A stretch of DNA of 64,000 nucleotides, from contig JAEILZ010000005.1 of assembly GCA_018873225.1 (NCBI GenBank), forward strand, positions 496,001-560,000. Reading direction: 5' to 3'. The position numbers and the translations under genes were made by a program. The stretch is from [Phialemoniopsis] sp. UDSM-2020 (lineage: Eukaryota > Ascomycota > Sordariomycetes > Thyridiales > Thyridiaceae). The notes under the pieces were generated by a model that did no database searches, was not told the origin of the DNA, and saw nothing but the letters and a program-made list of their open reading frames with translations. Positions 22,075 to 33,400 of this stretch are shown here, one piece after another. The first letter of the stretch is position 1, and the number at the start of each line of letters is the position of its first letter.

Positions 22075-23097
22075 GTTGCTAGTCTATGTTTTGCGCGTTA
22101 CTTGAAGCTTGTTCGTTGGTTGATCTTGGCAGTGATCCTGGGTTTGTAGGTGACAATGCATGGGATACTCCCCGCACTCCAACACACGTGATCCTTGTTG
22201 GCTGTCCATCGGGCAGTTGCCTGTACAATCAGGTGGTAAACGATCTCACTATCGCCGTTGCCGATGGGCACGTCACCAGACCATACTTCCACCTGAACAC
22301 ACTCCAGGATATCAAGTCAGAAGAAACGGTGGTAAATTTCGTGCCATTCAAACAGACTTCTTACGCCTCAAAGAAAGAGACGAAGCATAGATTTACGGTA
22401 GCTGCTCGACAGTACAAGAGCAGGCCCCCAACACGCGCGGAGGTCGGCTTACGGTATCGACGTTTAGGATTGCTGCATCTTTCCAAGCCAAGTGATATTG
22501 AATACGCCATTTCGAGAAGATGCCTCATATCACTGCACTGTACGATAGGCACTTACTTCGTAAATCTTAAAGTGCTGCAGCAGTCGAGTGTTTCAGGTCG
22601 GGCAAAATCATGCTATACGAGAGCCTTTCATATCATAAATGTATGCTGCAGAGCCTATTAATTTCCGATGTCTGACGAAGTAGGGTCACGGTGGACCTGT
22701 TTCAGTCGTCGACTAGTGCGTGCGCCATACGCGCGCCCGGCGGCCGGCGCCGGAGCCGGAGGCGGCTCCGCATACTCGGAACTTCCCACCACCCCTGCCA
22801 CCCACGCGTCTAAACGTCGATCGGGACCACTTGGTTGAGATCAGAGCTCAGCGGCTCCTGCTGGCAAGGTTCATCATTGGCGCGGCTGGGTGACATCCCG
22901 GGCGCGTGTTGTTAACCCCTGAGGCCTAGCATAGTGCTGGTTCCTCACTGGAAGATATCAGAGTGACCAGAGCCGATTTAAACATCGCTGCAGACCGTCG
23001 AGATGTCTGGCTGAGCAAATCAAGCCAGTCTTTCTTTCCCTATCATTCTTTTTTGCTTGCCTTACCAGTCCTTCGTTACTCGTCACTCCTTTTCACC
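22075..23097. other. Intergenic, no gene supported
   Basis: 1.02 kb between the divergent GFA and alginate-lyase-like genes. A 191-codon plus-strand frame at 22086-22661 has no recognisable feature. A GC-rich stretch with repeated GGCGCCGG-like sequence lies near 22730-22765. Confidence 0.45.
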
Positions 23098-24645
23098 ATG
23101 TCTTTATCAAAGTTCTTGTCGCTCCTCCTCCTTCCCACAACCCTCGCCTTCACTCACCCAGGCCTCCTCGTCACAAACACCGACCTGGCCCGCGCCCAGA
23201 AACACATCGCCGCCAAGCAAGACCCCTGGCTCAGCTCCTGGAACAAGCTCACTTCCTTGCCCCTAGCCAGCGCCGACTACACCAACAATGCCGTGAGCTC
23301 CGTCTCCCGCAACACCGCCGGCGAAGGCGATGTCGCCAACGCCGAGCTGCTCTGGCATGATGCCGCCGCAGCCTTCAACCTCGCCCTGCGCTGGCGCATC
23401 TCGGGCGACGAGTCCTTCGCCGCCACGGCCGCCAAGGTCCTGACGGCCTGGGCCGACAAGCTGCAGCACCTCGGCGGCAAAGACGAGGCGTACCTGCTCG
23501 CCGGCTTGCAGGGGTACGAGCTCGCCAACGCGGCCGAGCTGCTGCGCGACTACGCGCCCTTTGCGCAGAACGGCCTGCGGCAGGTCACGCAGATGATGAC
23601 CACCATATTCCTTCCGATGAACATTGACTTCTTGAACCACGCGCTGCCGTCCGAGCACAACGTCAAGCACTTCTTCGCAAACTGGGAACTGGCCAATGTC
23701 GCGTCGGCCATGGCCGTCGCCGTGCTGGCCGATAGCCAGACGGCGTGGGACTTTGCCGTGGACTACTTCAAGAATGGCAGTGGTAACGGGGCTATCAACA
23801 ACGCCGTGACCAACATCGTCGCGGAGCCAGGCACTGGCAAGCCCCTAGGCCAGGGCCAAGAATCGGGCCGGGACCAGGGCCACTCGGCGCTCGACTGGCA
23901 GCTCGTCGGGGCCATCGGGCAGCAGGCGTGGAACCAGGGGGAGGACCTGTTTGGGTATAACGAGAGCCGGATTCTCCTCGGGTATGTTTCAAACCCTCCA
24001 AGCCTTCAAGATCGGACGCCGCTAACATCTTCCAAATACAGAGCAGAGTACTTCGCCCGCTACAACCTAGGCCACGACGTCCTCTTCGAGCCCTACACCA
24101 ACGGCATCGTGAGCTACACCGAAATCAGCGCCGCGTCGCGCGGCGCGATCCGCCCCGCATGGGAGTTGCTGCACAGCCACTACGTCCGCGTCAAGGGGGT
24201 CGAGGCGCCGTGGACGACGGCGTACTTGAACAAGTCACTCGACTACTTTGGCGGGTTCGAGGGCGGCGCCGGCTCGTGGGGCGAAGGATCCGGGCACTAC
24301 GACGGGCTGGGCTGGGGCTCGCTGCTGTACCGCCTGGACGATTCGGATCTGGTGGAGAGTCTGTCGTCAAGCTCGACAGCCTCGCTGAGCCAAAAGACTT
24401 CGTTGTCGGCTTCTGCTACTGCACAGAGCCTTGTCATCAGCAGTGCATCGGCCGTCGCTAGTTCTGCGCCTGTCGAGACTCACACTGCCGAGACTCAAAG
24501 CACTTCCATCCAGGACATCCCTCAGCCAGCAGCTACTACTCTCGTTAGGGTCACCAAGAGTCCCGCGACCACCGCTTCTGCCGCTCCTACTCCGGAAGCC
24601 GAAGGGACTGACGGCCCGTCCTGTGGGGTTCCTCGCCGCAACTAA
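23098..24645 (+). CDS. Secreted alginate-lyase-fold enzyme
   Basis: Exons are 23098-23981 and 24042-24645, 495 residues. The N-terminus MSLSKFLSLLLLPTTLAF is a signal peptide. The mature protein begins HPGLLVTNTDLARAQKHIAA and is all-helical in appearance, with WHDAAAAFNLALRWRISGDE, ANAAELLRDY and SEHNVKHFFANWELANVASA. This matches the (alpha/alpha) toroid of the alginate_lyase family; fungal members may act on uronate or other polysaccharides. The C-terminal 120 residues are Ser/Thr/Ala-rich low complexity, likely O-glycosylated, ending in GTDGPSCGVPRRN. The 60-nt intron (23982-24041) has no stop and is a multiple of three, but its GTATGT donor, CTAAC branch site and ACAG acceptor are strong. 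The actual substrate is unknown. Confidence 0.82.
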   Translation: MSLSKFLSLLLLPTTLAFTHPGLLVTNTDLARAQKHIAAKQDPWLSSWNKLTSLPLASADYTNNAVSSVSRNTAGEGDVANAELLWHDAAAAFNLALRWRISGDESFAATAAKVLTAWADKLQHLGGKDEAYLLAGLQGYELANAAELLRDYAPFAQNGLRQVTQMMTTIFLPMNIDFLNHALPSEHNVKHFFANWELANVASAMAVAVLADSQTAWDFAVDYFKNGSGNGAINNAVTNIVAEPGTGKPLGQGQESGRDQGHSALDWQLVGAIGQQAWNQGEDLFGYNESRILLGYVSNPPSLQDRTPLTSSKYRAEYFARYNLGHDVLFEPYTNGIVSYTEISAASRGAIRPAWELLHSHYVRVKGVEAPWTTAYLNKSLDYFGGFEGGAGSWGEGSGHYDGLGWGSLLYRLDDSDLVESLSSSSTASLSQKTSLSASATAQSLVISSASAVASSAPVETHTAETQSTSIQDIPQPAATTLVRVTKSPATTASAAPTPEAEGTDGPSCGVPRRN

Positions 24646-25166
24646 ATTGCCGCTTTCAACTACCCGAAAGCAGTCGGACTTGCCTGTATACTACACTTGT
24701 TGTCTCTCTTCGAGTACCATATTTCACTTTTCTTCAACCTTCTACATTTCTCTTCTCTTCTCTCAACCTTTTGGTTTCACTTCTTCTGTATCAATCAGGC
24801 TCCTAGTTTGGGACCTGTTGCAAAATATACGGCTATGCCGTTTACTCAATATAAACCGCGACCTTCTGCTCGTGGCACAAACAACGTCTCATGACTTTCG
24901 CGAGCGTGACTGTACGAATTCATATCATCTTGTTGTGTGAGCTGCTTTCCATCATTGCAGATCTGTGTGTAGGGGTGAAGTTAAGGTCACAGCCACTATC
25001 AATCCGAGAATACTCAGAAAGCTGGCCCGACAACTGTATTAACTAGCACCACCACACACGATCACTCAAATCGCACAAACCCAGACACCAAGCACCAAGA
25101 TTCTTGTCAACTATCTCTTGTTTTCACAAAGGAGAAGTAGACTGCAAACAAGATATAAAATAGACA
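24646..25166. other. Intergenic between convergent genes
   Basis: 521 bp of 3' flank. There is a CT-rich stretch at about 24700-24780. No gene seen. Confidence 0.5.
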
Positions 25167-25934
25167 TCACAACTCGTACCTGAGGATCTCGGCTGTGCGA
25201 AGCCTGCCCCCTATCCCGACCGAGACGGGCAACCGCTTCCTGTGTAAGATCCAAGACATCCATGGTTCCATGTCTAGGTCGTTCAGCGTCTCGCAGTTGA
25301 CCACCAGGTCCTGCTCGTCCGCCAGCGGCTCGTCCAGCCCGTCGCACGTGCCCATGGCACCAAGGATGTCGCCCCGCAGCCCCACCAGCCACGGGTGCAG
25401 CGCACTCACGTAGTCGTGCACCGTGATGAAGCCGCCGCCACCATGACCGTCCCATGCCTTGGAGGGCTTGATCGTCAGCTCGGCGTTCTTGCCGAGCGGT
25501 CGCATCTGGTTGCAGCACCGCAGCAGGTCCGGCCCGTCTTCCTCGGGGAGCGCGCAGTCACTCGGAGCGCTTAGCTTCCCCCATGTCGCCTCGGGGAACG
25601 CGCCCGGCGGCGCGTCTGAGTCCGAGTGTTTCCAGTGCACGTCGAGCCAGTCCTCCTCCCAATGATATAGCTCCGACACGTGCACGGTGATGGACGATAC
25701 CTTAGGCTCCGAGATGGGCAGCGTGCTGATGGGGTGGTACTTCCCGGCTGCTTGGTCGTAGTAAGGCGTCCGCGTGTCTGGGTCCCCCGGGCTGGAGAGC
25801 ACCTCAATGGCGCTCTCCATGGTGCCCTCTACCGACATGAAGAGCAGCTTGGCGCCATCGGATGTGGCGTGCACCCAGGTCTCGGCGTCTTTGAGGGCTT
25901 CGTAGGTCGGGTAGGGATTCTCTGCTGTGGACAT
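25167..25934 (-). CDS. Hypothetical protein
   Basis: A single-exon frame. I choose ATG 25934 (MSTAENPYPTYEALKDAETW), giving 255 residues; an in-frame ATG at 26003 would add 23 residues rich in His, Gln and Pro. The protein is acidic with many Trp residues (ELYHWEEDWLDVHWKHSDSD) and a Gly/His stretch (WDGHGGGGFITVHDYVSALH). No signal peptide or membrane helix is seen and I recognise no family. Codon use resembles neighbouring genes, so it is probably real. It sits 231 bp downstream of the amidase gene on the same strand. Confidence 0.6.
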   Translation of the reverse strand: MSTAENPYPTYEALKDAETWVHATSDGAKLLFMSVEGTMESAIEVLSSPGDPDTRTPYYDQAAGKYHPISTLPISEPKVSSITVHVSELYHWEEDWLDVHWKHSDSDAPPGAFPEATWGKLSAPSDCALPEEDGPDLLRCCNQMRPLGKNAELTIKPSKAWDGHGGGGFITVHDYVSALHPWLVGLRGDILGAMGTCDGLDEPLADEQDLVVNCETLNDLDMEPWMSWILHRKRLPVSVGIGGRLRTAEILRYEL

Positions 25935-26164
25935 CTTGTGAGAGGTTTGATGGTGCTTAAGATCTTGGTGTTGGGGAAGATGCGGCGATTCTGTGCCTTC
26001 CATGGGGTGTGAGTTGCCAGAGGGCCAGGGACTTGAAGTTTTGGAGAGGACTACGGGGAACAAAAGCTCAATACCACAGGAAGCACAGAGGCGGTCACCC
26101 AGGGCAGAACATGCTAAGCGATGATGCTCAATGGGAGATCTGTGTTTAATCTAAAATATGCTAC

Positions 26165-28034
26165 TCATTGTGGCTTCAGCAGTTTACGTATCAACTGTGC
26201 AACCGCCAAAACCTTCTCTTCTTCGAGCCGACGGCCCACAACCTGCACCGTCACAGGGAGCCCCTTGTACACCGCCGGGTCGTACCTCTGCCGGATCGTG
26301 CGATCAAGGTCAGACATCGGCGCAGGCAGCGGGTTACCGGCCGCATCCGCCTCGCCATCTGGTCGATCCGCCACATCGAGCGCCGCGTCTACAAACGTCA
26401 CGGGTATTGTACAGGCCGCGAAGTCTAGCACGTTGGCCGTGCCCGTGTAGCCGAGATAGCGCACCTTCTCGTAGTCGCCGTGCTTGGGGCAGACGGACGG
26501 GTTGACAGGCGTGAGGTAGACGTCCATCGCCGGCTGATCTTCTGTCGCCGTAGCCTTCCACTGCGCGAGCACAGCAGCCTGAAAGTTGAGCCGCTCCATG
26601 GCATGATCCCAGGTCTCAAGGACTGTATCCGGGCCGCGTGATGAGCGGAAGAACAGGTTCAAGTCCGGCTCGCCTGAGCGGGCGATGGTCCGGTCATGGT
26701 CGCCTCTTCCGTCACAGGTCATTGCCTTTGTCTAGACCACATCTGTTAGCTCCACAAGACAGGCTGTATCAAGAGACTAGGCGAGACGCTAATACATACC
26801 AGAATCGACAGTGCCTTTGTCTGATCTAACCTCCATGGGATCAGATCGTGTCCCGCGGCGCGAAGCCTTTGCTCAACCTCCCGGAGTGCCCTTCGCACGG
26901 GCGGCTGAGGGAGCACACATCCGTCCCAGTCCTGCACTCCGATGCGCAGCTTGCGCCCACCCAAGATCTTCTCAGCCACTTCGCTCCGCCACGGAATAGG
27001 ATGACATTTTGGATCGTCAAGCCACGGCTCGGACCCGACGACCGTCCGCGCAAAAAGTTCCAGAGACTCTGGGGAGTGCGACATGGGTCCGACCACCGAC
27101 TCAACGATCTCGTTGCCTTCCATGCTGTTCAGCATGCGGTGGTAGGGGATACGCCCTGACGACGGGCGGAGACCCCACAGACCTTGGTACGCTGACGGAC
27201 TTGTTCAGGTCAGCTCTCGGAGCTGTCAGACGCATGGATGTGTAGTAGTCTGCGATGGACATACCTGCGAATGGAACCTCCCAAGTCAGTCCCAACTCCC
27301 ATCGGGCTCCCGCGAAATCCAACCAGCGCTCCTTCCCCACCACTTGAGCCACCGCAAGAAAAGGCACGGTTGAACGGATTGCTTGTCCTGCCAATCACGC
27401 TGATTTGAAGATTGTTAGAAATGGCCAATAGAGCGAGCCTGATAACAACCCACTTGTTGATCGTTTCTCCCCACATGCACCCAAAACTTAGATTGGTCTT
27501 CACAAAGATCACCGCCCCAGCCCGCTGCAGTATCTGCACAAGCGTGCAGTCATCTTGGTCGACGACCCCGACGCCGGCGACGAACCCGCACGTCGTCTCC
27601 GTGCCAATGATCCGGCATTGGTCCTTCACGGATATGGGTAGTCCGTGCAGTGGACCCAGCGTCTTGCCCGTCTTTTGATAGAAAGCATCCAACCTCTGCG
27701 CCTCCCGCCTGGCCTCTTGATAGCGGAAGTCAAGGCAGCAATTGAGCAGCTTATGTGCTATTGCAGCGCGGTGTGTGAAGGCGTCCAGGACTTGTACGGC
27801 TGTCAGTGCTCCCTTGGCGATGGACTGAACAAGAGCCACGGCATCCAGCGCAGTCACCGACAGTTCTTCCGCCGAGAGGTATCTTTTCGGCACTTCAATG
27901 ACTGAAGCCGTGTCTGTTGTCGAGAACTCCAGATCTGTGTGAATGAACTGGACCGGGATACCGTTGAGCACTGATGCTTTCTTGGCATCGCTGCGATCCT
28001 TCCAGGATGCAGACGTTTCAACTTTGGTGGGCAT
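26165..28034 (-). CDS. Amidase (amidase-signature family)
   Basis: Four exons, 28034-27454, 27399-27265, 27199-26800 and 26725-26165, give 558 residues. The amidase-signature triad is visible. The Lys is in GLPISVKDQ (Lys137). The cis-Ser is in CGGSSGGEGALV (Ser212), and the nucleophile is the Ser of GTDLGGSIR (Ser236), 24 residues on as in known amidases. The N-terminus WKDRSDAKKASVLNGIPVQF and VIEVPKRYLSAEELSVTALD match fungal acetamidase-like (AmdS-type) proteins. No ATG is in frame upstream before a stop near 28254, so 28034 is the best start. The first intron (54 nt) is a stop-free multiple of three. Fungal amidases release ammonia from small amides. Sharing a promoter region with a permease gene fits uptake and hydrolysis of a nitrogen source. 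Confidence 0.87.
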
Positions 28035-28415
28035 GTCCACGAAAGTGGTCTCTGCAAGACCACTTGTCACTATGCTGGATTTGAGTTGTGCTGTGCCAGC
28101 TTTCTCGTCTCTAGCTTGAGCCTTCTGAAGGTTCTTTTCCGGAACTGTATTACAAGATTCGGTGTTTCGGATCAGGGTTGACTTGGAGGCATATAGTGCT
28201 ATGTGGCTCAAGATCCTCCGAAGCGAGCCGTATTGATGCAGGTCAAGCTAGCCAGATGTTCAAAATGTATTGATAAGGTGCAGTTTCCTAGATAGACGAG
28301 GACCACTGGCATCTGCCGCTGGTGAAGGAATGGCGCACTATCATTTGCCTTTGACATTCAGTGGGTGGACCTCAGGCAAAGAGATGTCGGCATTCCTGCT
28401 CCTTATCAGTTCGTC

Positions 28416-28432
28416 CTCCGATCAAATCGGAG
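28416..28432. promoter_or_regulatory. Palindromic candidate Zn2Cys6 binding site
   Basis: CTCCGAT CAA ATCGGAG: perfect 7-bp arms with a 3-bp spacer, containing CCG-N7-CGG. Paired CGG triplets are the usual target of Zn2Cys6 dimers. It lies between the amidase and permease starts and 2.6 kb before a Zn2Cys6 gene. Confidence 0.5.
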
Positions 28433-28455
28433 CGCCGAAAACTCCCCATATCGCC

Positions 28456-28462
28456 CTCCGAT
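28456..28462. promoter_or_regulatory. Extra CTCCGAT half-site
   Basis: A third copy of the 7-mer, 24 bp after the palindrome, within the same promoter. Confidence 0.4.
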
Positions 28463-28793
28463 ACATGCCCCACCTTTTCGGGAACAGCTATCTCATTGTC
28501 TCTTATCAAGAGCCACAATTACAATGCATCCTATCCTATCATGTTGGCCGAGATGCTCATGGGTGAGCCAGCCTATTCTGCTATTTGTGAGCAGAAGCCA
28601 GGGAGTTCAGAATCATGAGATGATCTCAACAGTATCTTTGCACGTCTCTTCCTATCATAGTTTGACTGTTCATTGCCTCTACCTAGTAGTCTATAAGAAC
28701 CATTCATGACTCCCTTGCCGATCAAGTAACAATCCGTCATTACCAATTTTTAGTCTACCGGTCTAGAAAGGGTTGAATGCATTTTTAGACGCG

Positions 28794-30458
28794 ATGGAGA
28801 CTGAGAAGACCATGCACGGCGATTCTAAAGCCCTCCCTGCGAGGGAAAGCTCTAGTAGTCAACCCCCGGCGGCCGTTGGAACGGTGAGCGACGATATCTA
28901 TATCGACCCTGAACTTGAGCGAAGCACTGTGGCCAAGTTTGACAAATATGTTCTGCCTCAAATGGCCCTTCTCATCATCCTGGCATATCTTGATCGTTCG
29001 AACATTGGTAAGTCTGATCTTTCTTGACACATTAGTGCCCCGTTCTTGTCACTCACCCGACCGTCCAGGTAACGCTCGTGTGTTCGGGTTCGAAGCCGGG
29101 ATAGGACTCAAGGGGACCGAGTTCAACAATATCTCAACCCTTTTCTACGTCACGTACATCGTCTTCGAAGTCCCCTGGGTCATGGCCGTCAAGCGCTACG
29201 GCGCTAACAAGGTTCTCGCCGTCGCCATGGTCTGCTGGAGCGTGACCACGCTCGGCACTGGCTTTATTCAGAATTACCACCAAGCCATCGCCGTCCGCCT
29301 GCTCCTCGGTGCCTTCGAGGCGGGGCTCTTCCCGTGCCTGACATTCTTCATCTCGACCGTGTACTCGCGCCAGTCGCAATCCAAGCGTGTAGCATCTCTG
29401 TACGGAGCCTCTGCCCTCAGCGGGGCATTTGGTGGCCTGATCGCCTACGGCATCCAGACCATGGGCGACCGTCATGGTCTCCCTGCTTGGCGGTGGCTGT
29501 TTATCATCGAGGGAATCATCTCTATAGTGCTGGGCGGGCTGGCATGGGTGACACTGCCGTCATCGGCAGAGCAGGCATGGTTTCTTACACCCGAGGAGCG
29601 CGAGCTCATGCAAGCACGCAAACGGCGCGACGTAGTTTACAAGGGCGACGACAAGTTCTCGTGGTCCTACGCCAAGATGGCTCTGTTGGACCCGTTTGTC
29701 TATATGGCAGCCTTTTGCCTGTTCTGCTCCTCAATCCCGCTATTCGGGTTTGGAACGTTCCTTCCGACTATCATCAAGGGCCTCGGGTACGTCATGAAGA
29801 AGCCACGTCTGATTTTAACGGCTATGAACTAACGTGATATTCAGATTCACATCCTTACAGGCCAACTATCTCACCATTCCAGTCTATGTGCTAGCGGGCC
29901 TCACTCTCATTTTGGCATCTTTCATCTCAGACAAGCTCAACCGCCGTGCGATCTGTGCCTTCATTGTGCCTATTCCAGTGCTTATTGGTTACATCATCGT
30001 TGTTGCAACCTCCAACCCCGGAGCGGGCTATTTCGGCATGTTTCTATGTGCGGCAGGTACGCTATGCCCCCTCCTAGATCAACCATTGACCATGCCGACC
30101 ATTGAGTAACACAAATTGTGTCACAGGCATCTATCCATACAATGCTCTGCTCCTGACCTGGGTGTCCAATAACCTCAAACCGGACTACAAGCGTTCTGTC
30201 GGCATCCCACTCTTCGCATCACTGGCCAACATCTCGGGTCTCATCTCTTCTCAAATCTACCCCGCCAGCGACGGACCGAGATACATCGTGGGAAACTCGG
30301 TATCGCTGGGCATGGAGGCCCTGGCAATGTTCGGCATTGGCGCCATCTATCTCCTATTGAGGCGTAGGAATGCAAAGAAGGACGAACTACTTGCACAGGG
30401 TGTCACTGATAATGGCAAGCAGGGAGACAGGGCGCTGGACTTCAAGTATGCATTGTAG
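28794..30458 (+). CDS. MFS transporter, Dal5-type anion:cation symporter family
   Basis: A 491-residue transporter in four exons: 28794-29007, 29069-29786, 29845-30056 and 30127-30458, all phases agreeing. The N-terminus ends in MALLIILAYLDRSNIGNARV, the first-helix signature of the allantoate/nicotinate/pantothenate permease (ACS) family. The motifs GTEFNNISTLFYVTYIVFEV, RLLLGAFEAGLFPCLTFFIS and RWLFIIEGIISIVLG agree with this. Twelve helices are visible. Known members import small organic anions at the plasma membrane. Divergence from the amidase gene points to a nitrogen-bearing substrate, but this is inference. The promoter carries CTCCGAT palindromic sites. Confidence 0.87.
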
Positions 30459-30989
30459 AATGTGCATAGATCCGGTATGGATTGTAAGGTGTGGTGCCGG
30501 GGGGCATGTGAATATCGATGAAATGTTACAGCAGGTCGCAGATTATGAGCAGATTGATGTTTATGAGACTCTCAACAACATGTCTGGATTGTCTCACGCG
30601 ATGCTGCCAGATTCAAAGACTTACATGATGCCGAGATGTGCATGTCTTGATAAAGCTATGATTGATGGCAGCCCCACAACGGGCGTTCTCGAGCGGCGGT
30701 CTCCTTATCAATGTGGAGCTCCCTTGTCATTAATGATCAGTTGCATTAGCTCGGCCGGCCAGAGATAAGCAGGCTCTCAGGTGAAGTCTTGCTTCATTGA
30801 TGTCTGTTGATCCCTTAAATAAGCTAATGCAGCCCCAGTATTTCCATGAATGGGCAGGGGAAGTCATCGTCATTGCCACCCCTCACGGCGCTAGGCCACA
30901 CTGCAGGTCCGACCGAGTAGAGGCCATGTCTAAGCAGCAGGAGTCCATGGACAAGATACCGACTTAACGAGTTCTCTGAGGCCGTAGAG
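30459..30989. other. Intergenic, promoter of the Zn2Cys6 gene
   Basis: 531 bp. I found no CTCCGAT/ATCGGAG copy here, so autoregulation through that motif is not supported. No gene seen. Confidence 0.45.
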
Positions 30990-33063
30990 ATGCATGAGGA
31001 CAGCTCGCCTCCCGCAAAACGCATTCGGAAAGGGAAACGAACATCGTGTGAGCGATGCAGGCGTCGCAAGCAGGCATGTGATGGCCTCGACCCATCTTGC
31101 AGCAATTGTTTTAAGTCTGGGGCACAATGCATCCATCCAGATAGGTACGGACACTCGGAATCCGTGCCATACAGTAACGAGGCCCCAACGATCGCCGAGT
31201 CACCACCGTACAAGTCTCGGTCGGTATCGACACAGCCCAGAGCATATGGCACCGGATGCTCTCCCTCGGTCACAGGTAATGAGAAGGACAAGGAACGCCA
31301 GATCGCGGACGCGGTAGGGTTTCTCTGTCTCGGCGGTGAACAGAGCTACATAGGATCCTCGTCTGGGTACGCACTGGCTGTGGATCTAGGCGCCATCATC
31401 CAGGCGACTGTTTGGAATAAGATTCGGCCGTCGTCATCGACAGTTGACGAATCAGGGCCCAAGACCCTCACGCCTGAGGACCTGATGAAAGACGGGTCTG
31501 GCCCCCCAAACGATGAGATGGGCGAAAGGTTTCTCCAAGCCTACTTCACAAGGTGGGTGAAGCATCCCTCGAACGACTCCCAACAGCTTGCTTAGACTCA
31601 CGCGCATTGATAGAATCCATCCACTGTACCCGTTCTTGGATCGAGATGCCATTGGGAGATATCATAAGGAACGATTCAATCCGCCTTCGAGCGATCCGGA
31701 GGAGCAATTCAGTACTTTCAAAATCTACATGGTCTACGCCATAGGTAGTCAGCTCTTGCGAATGACGGAAAAGTACGACTACATCCATCCCGAGAGGTTT
31801 TTCATGACGGCCTTCAGGCATATCTCGGCTGCCAGGGGAGCCCATTCCATCAAGAATGTGGAGGCCATGACTCTCCTTGTCATCTATCACCTCAGATCGC
31901 CATCCAACACTGGGATTTGGTATCTTATCGGAATGGCCATGCGCAGCTGTATTGACCTTGGGCTGCACCGGGAGGGATACTATTCTACCGGCGATGTGTT
32001 TCAGCAGGAGCTCAAGCGAAGACTGTTCTGGACCGTCTACAGCCTCGAAAGGCATATGTCCATCTCGTTCGGCCGTCCATTCAGCATGACAGATCGGACT
32101 ATTGACGCACGCCTCCCGCTGGATATTGACGACGACGTCCGTGATCCCGTGGCCGTATTGCAGGTACTCAATCAGAATCGAAGCCCTGGAGCAACAGGAC
32201 CACGTTCCATCTCATCTCTGACCATGGGGATTCACATGATTCGCCTGAAGCAGATTGAAACACGGATCTATCACAAAATATACCGAGCGGACCGTACTCT
32301 GAAATCATTGACATCAAAGATCGAGCCTTTGATGCAGGCGCTGCAAGACTGGAAAGCTCAACTCCCACCCATGTCTCCCGTCCAGACGGACTACCCCATG
32401 ATTCAATACAACAAGTCTATCCGACTTCTTCTACAACCATTCCTGTCAATCCTGAAGGTCCAAGATCCCCGAATACGAACATGCCTCGAGGCATCCGGGC
32501 AGATCTGTCAGATCTATAAGAGACTACACTCAAGCCACTCCTACGGCCACTCCTTCATTGCGCTGCACTCCATCTTCGTCGCGGGCATCACCATGTGCTA
32601 CTGTCTGTGGATCGCGCCGACACTCTGGTCCCTGCAGACGGCGAACGACTTGCGCGCATTCTCGAGCGTGATTCATATCATCGCCGAGCGCGCACCAGCC
32701 GTGCGCGAGTACCGAGACGCATTGGAGGAGCTCATCAACGCTACCATGGAGCACATATCATCGGCTGCACCTACGGAGAGCAGCTATACTATGGCGAGCG
32801 ATACCACTACAGGAAGAACAAGTCACTTGTCTCCTTCGAGCGTGCCTAACCAGAGCCTCGCATATTTGCAAGTAAGTCCGGCGACATTGTCTCAATTCTG
32901 CGAAGGCGATGACTCGGCGTTGTATATGCTACATCAGATGACGAAGCCGGGAGATGGAGATAGCAATCATGATCAGCGTCAGGCTTGGCCATATGGGAGC
33001 ACTTTTGGGACGTATAGCGAGCTGGATCAGTTTTACATGCCGCCCCATGAGCAGAGCTGGTAG
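30990..33063 (+). CDS. Zn2Cys6 transcription factor with fungal_trans domain
   Basis: Exons are 30990-31552 and 31614-33063, 670 residues. The zinc cluster has cysteines at residues 20, 23, 30, 37, 40 and 47 (TSCERCRRRKQACDGLDPSC and on), with a basic stretch KRIRKGKR just before it. The middle homology region starts around residue 180 with ERFLQAYFTRIHPLYPFLD. It continues through FQQELKRRLFWTVYSLERHM and SFGRPFSMTD, the classic fungal_trans signature. The C-terminal tail is polar. It should be a nuclear regulator of transcription. It lies between the permease and the efflux transporter, both with CTCCGAT/ATCGGAG copies upstream, and is the natural candidate to regulate them and the amidase. 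Confidence 0.88.
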
Positions 33064-33220
33064 TTGAGTTGTTGCAGAAGAAGAATTTTCAAGGGAGCGT
33101 TATTCACTTCTTGTAAACACAAGATTAAGCTGTCAGATCTAATGTTTTATCCCACAAATCAGAACACGCTTTATATCAGATGTCATAGACCAAGTCACTC
33201 GCATCAGCGAGCTCTATTGA

Positions 33221-33227
33221 CTCCGAT
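33221..33227. promoter_or_regulatory. CTCCGAT half-site
   Basis: An exact copy of the 7-mer found in the amidase/permease promoter, 475 bp before the efflux gene start. Confidence 0.35.
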
Positions 33228-33368
33228 GCTCAAGCCGACGCAAGTCAGATGTCCTCCGAAACAAGCCTCTCAGAGACTCGTCTGCCTCATGAAGTAGATA
33301 ATGAATCGATAAAGTATGTGAGATAGTAAAGCGTGGAGCTCTGATTTCGCCCATCCCCTATCTCTATG

Positions 33369-33400
33369 CTCCGATGATAAGGACGGATCGGAGATCGGAG
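33369..33400. promoter_or_regulatory. Cluster of CTCCGAT and tandem ATCGGAG sites
   Basis: CTCCGAT at 33369-33375, then two head-to-tail ATCGGAG copies at 33387-33393 and 33394-33400. The layout is an everted pair plus a direct repeat, the arrangement many Zn2Cys6 dimers accept. It is about 300 bp upstream of the efflux gene. Confidence 0.45.

Larger units (their letters stand above)
28035..28793. promoter_or_regulatory. Bidirectional promoter of amidase and permease genes
   Basis: 759 bp between outward-facing starts. It carries a palindrome (28416-28432) and a further copy of its half-site (28456-28462). See those entries and findings. No gene inside is supported. Confidence 0.5.

Noticed and set aside
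22086..22661. A 191-codon plus-strand frame upstream of the alginate-lyase-like gene
   Set aside because: No motif, odd composition and no splice partners; treated as chance.
12886..24645. A secondary-metabolite cluster (transporter, hydrolase, FAD oxidase, P450 further right)
   Set aside because: No polyketide synthase, peptide synthetase or terpene synthase is in the window, so a cluster call is not supported.
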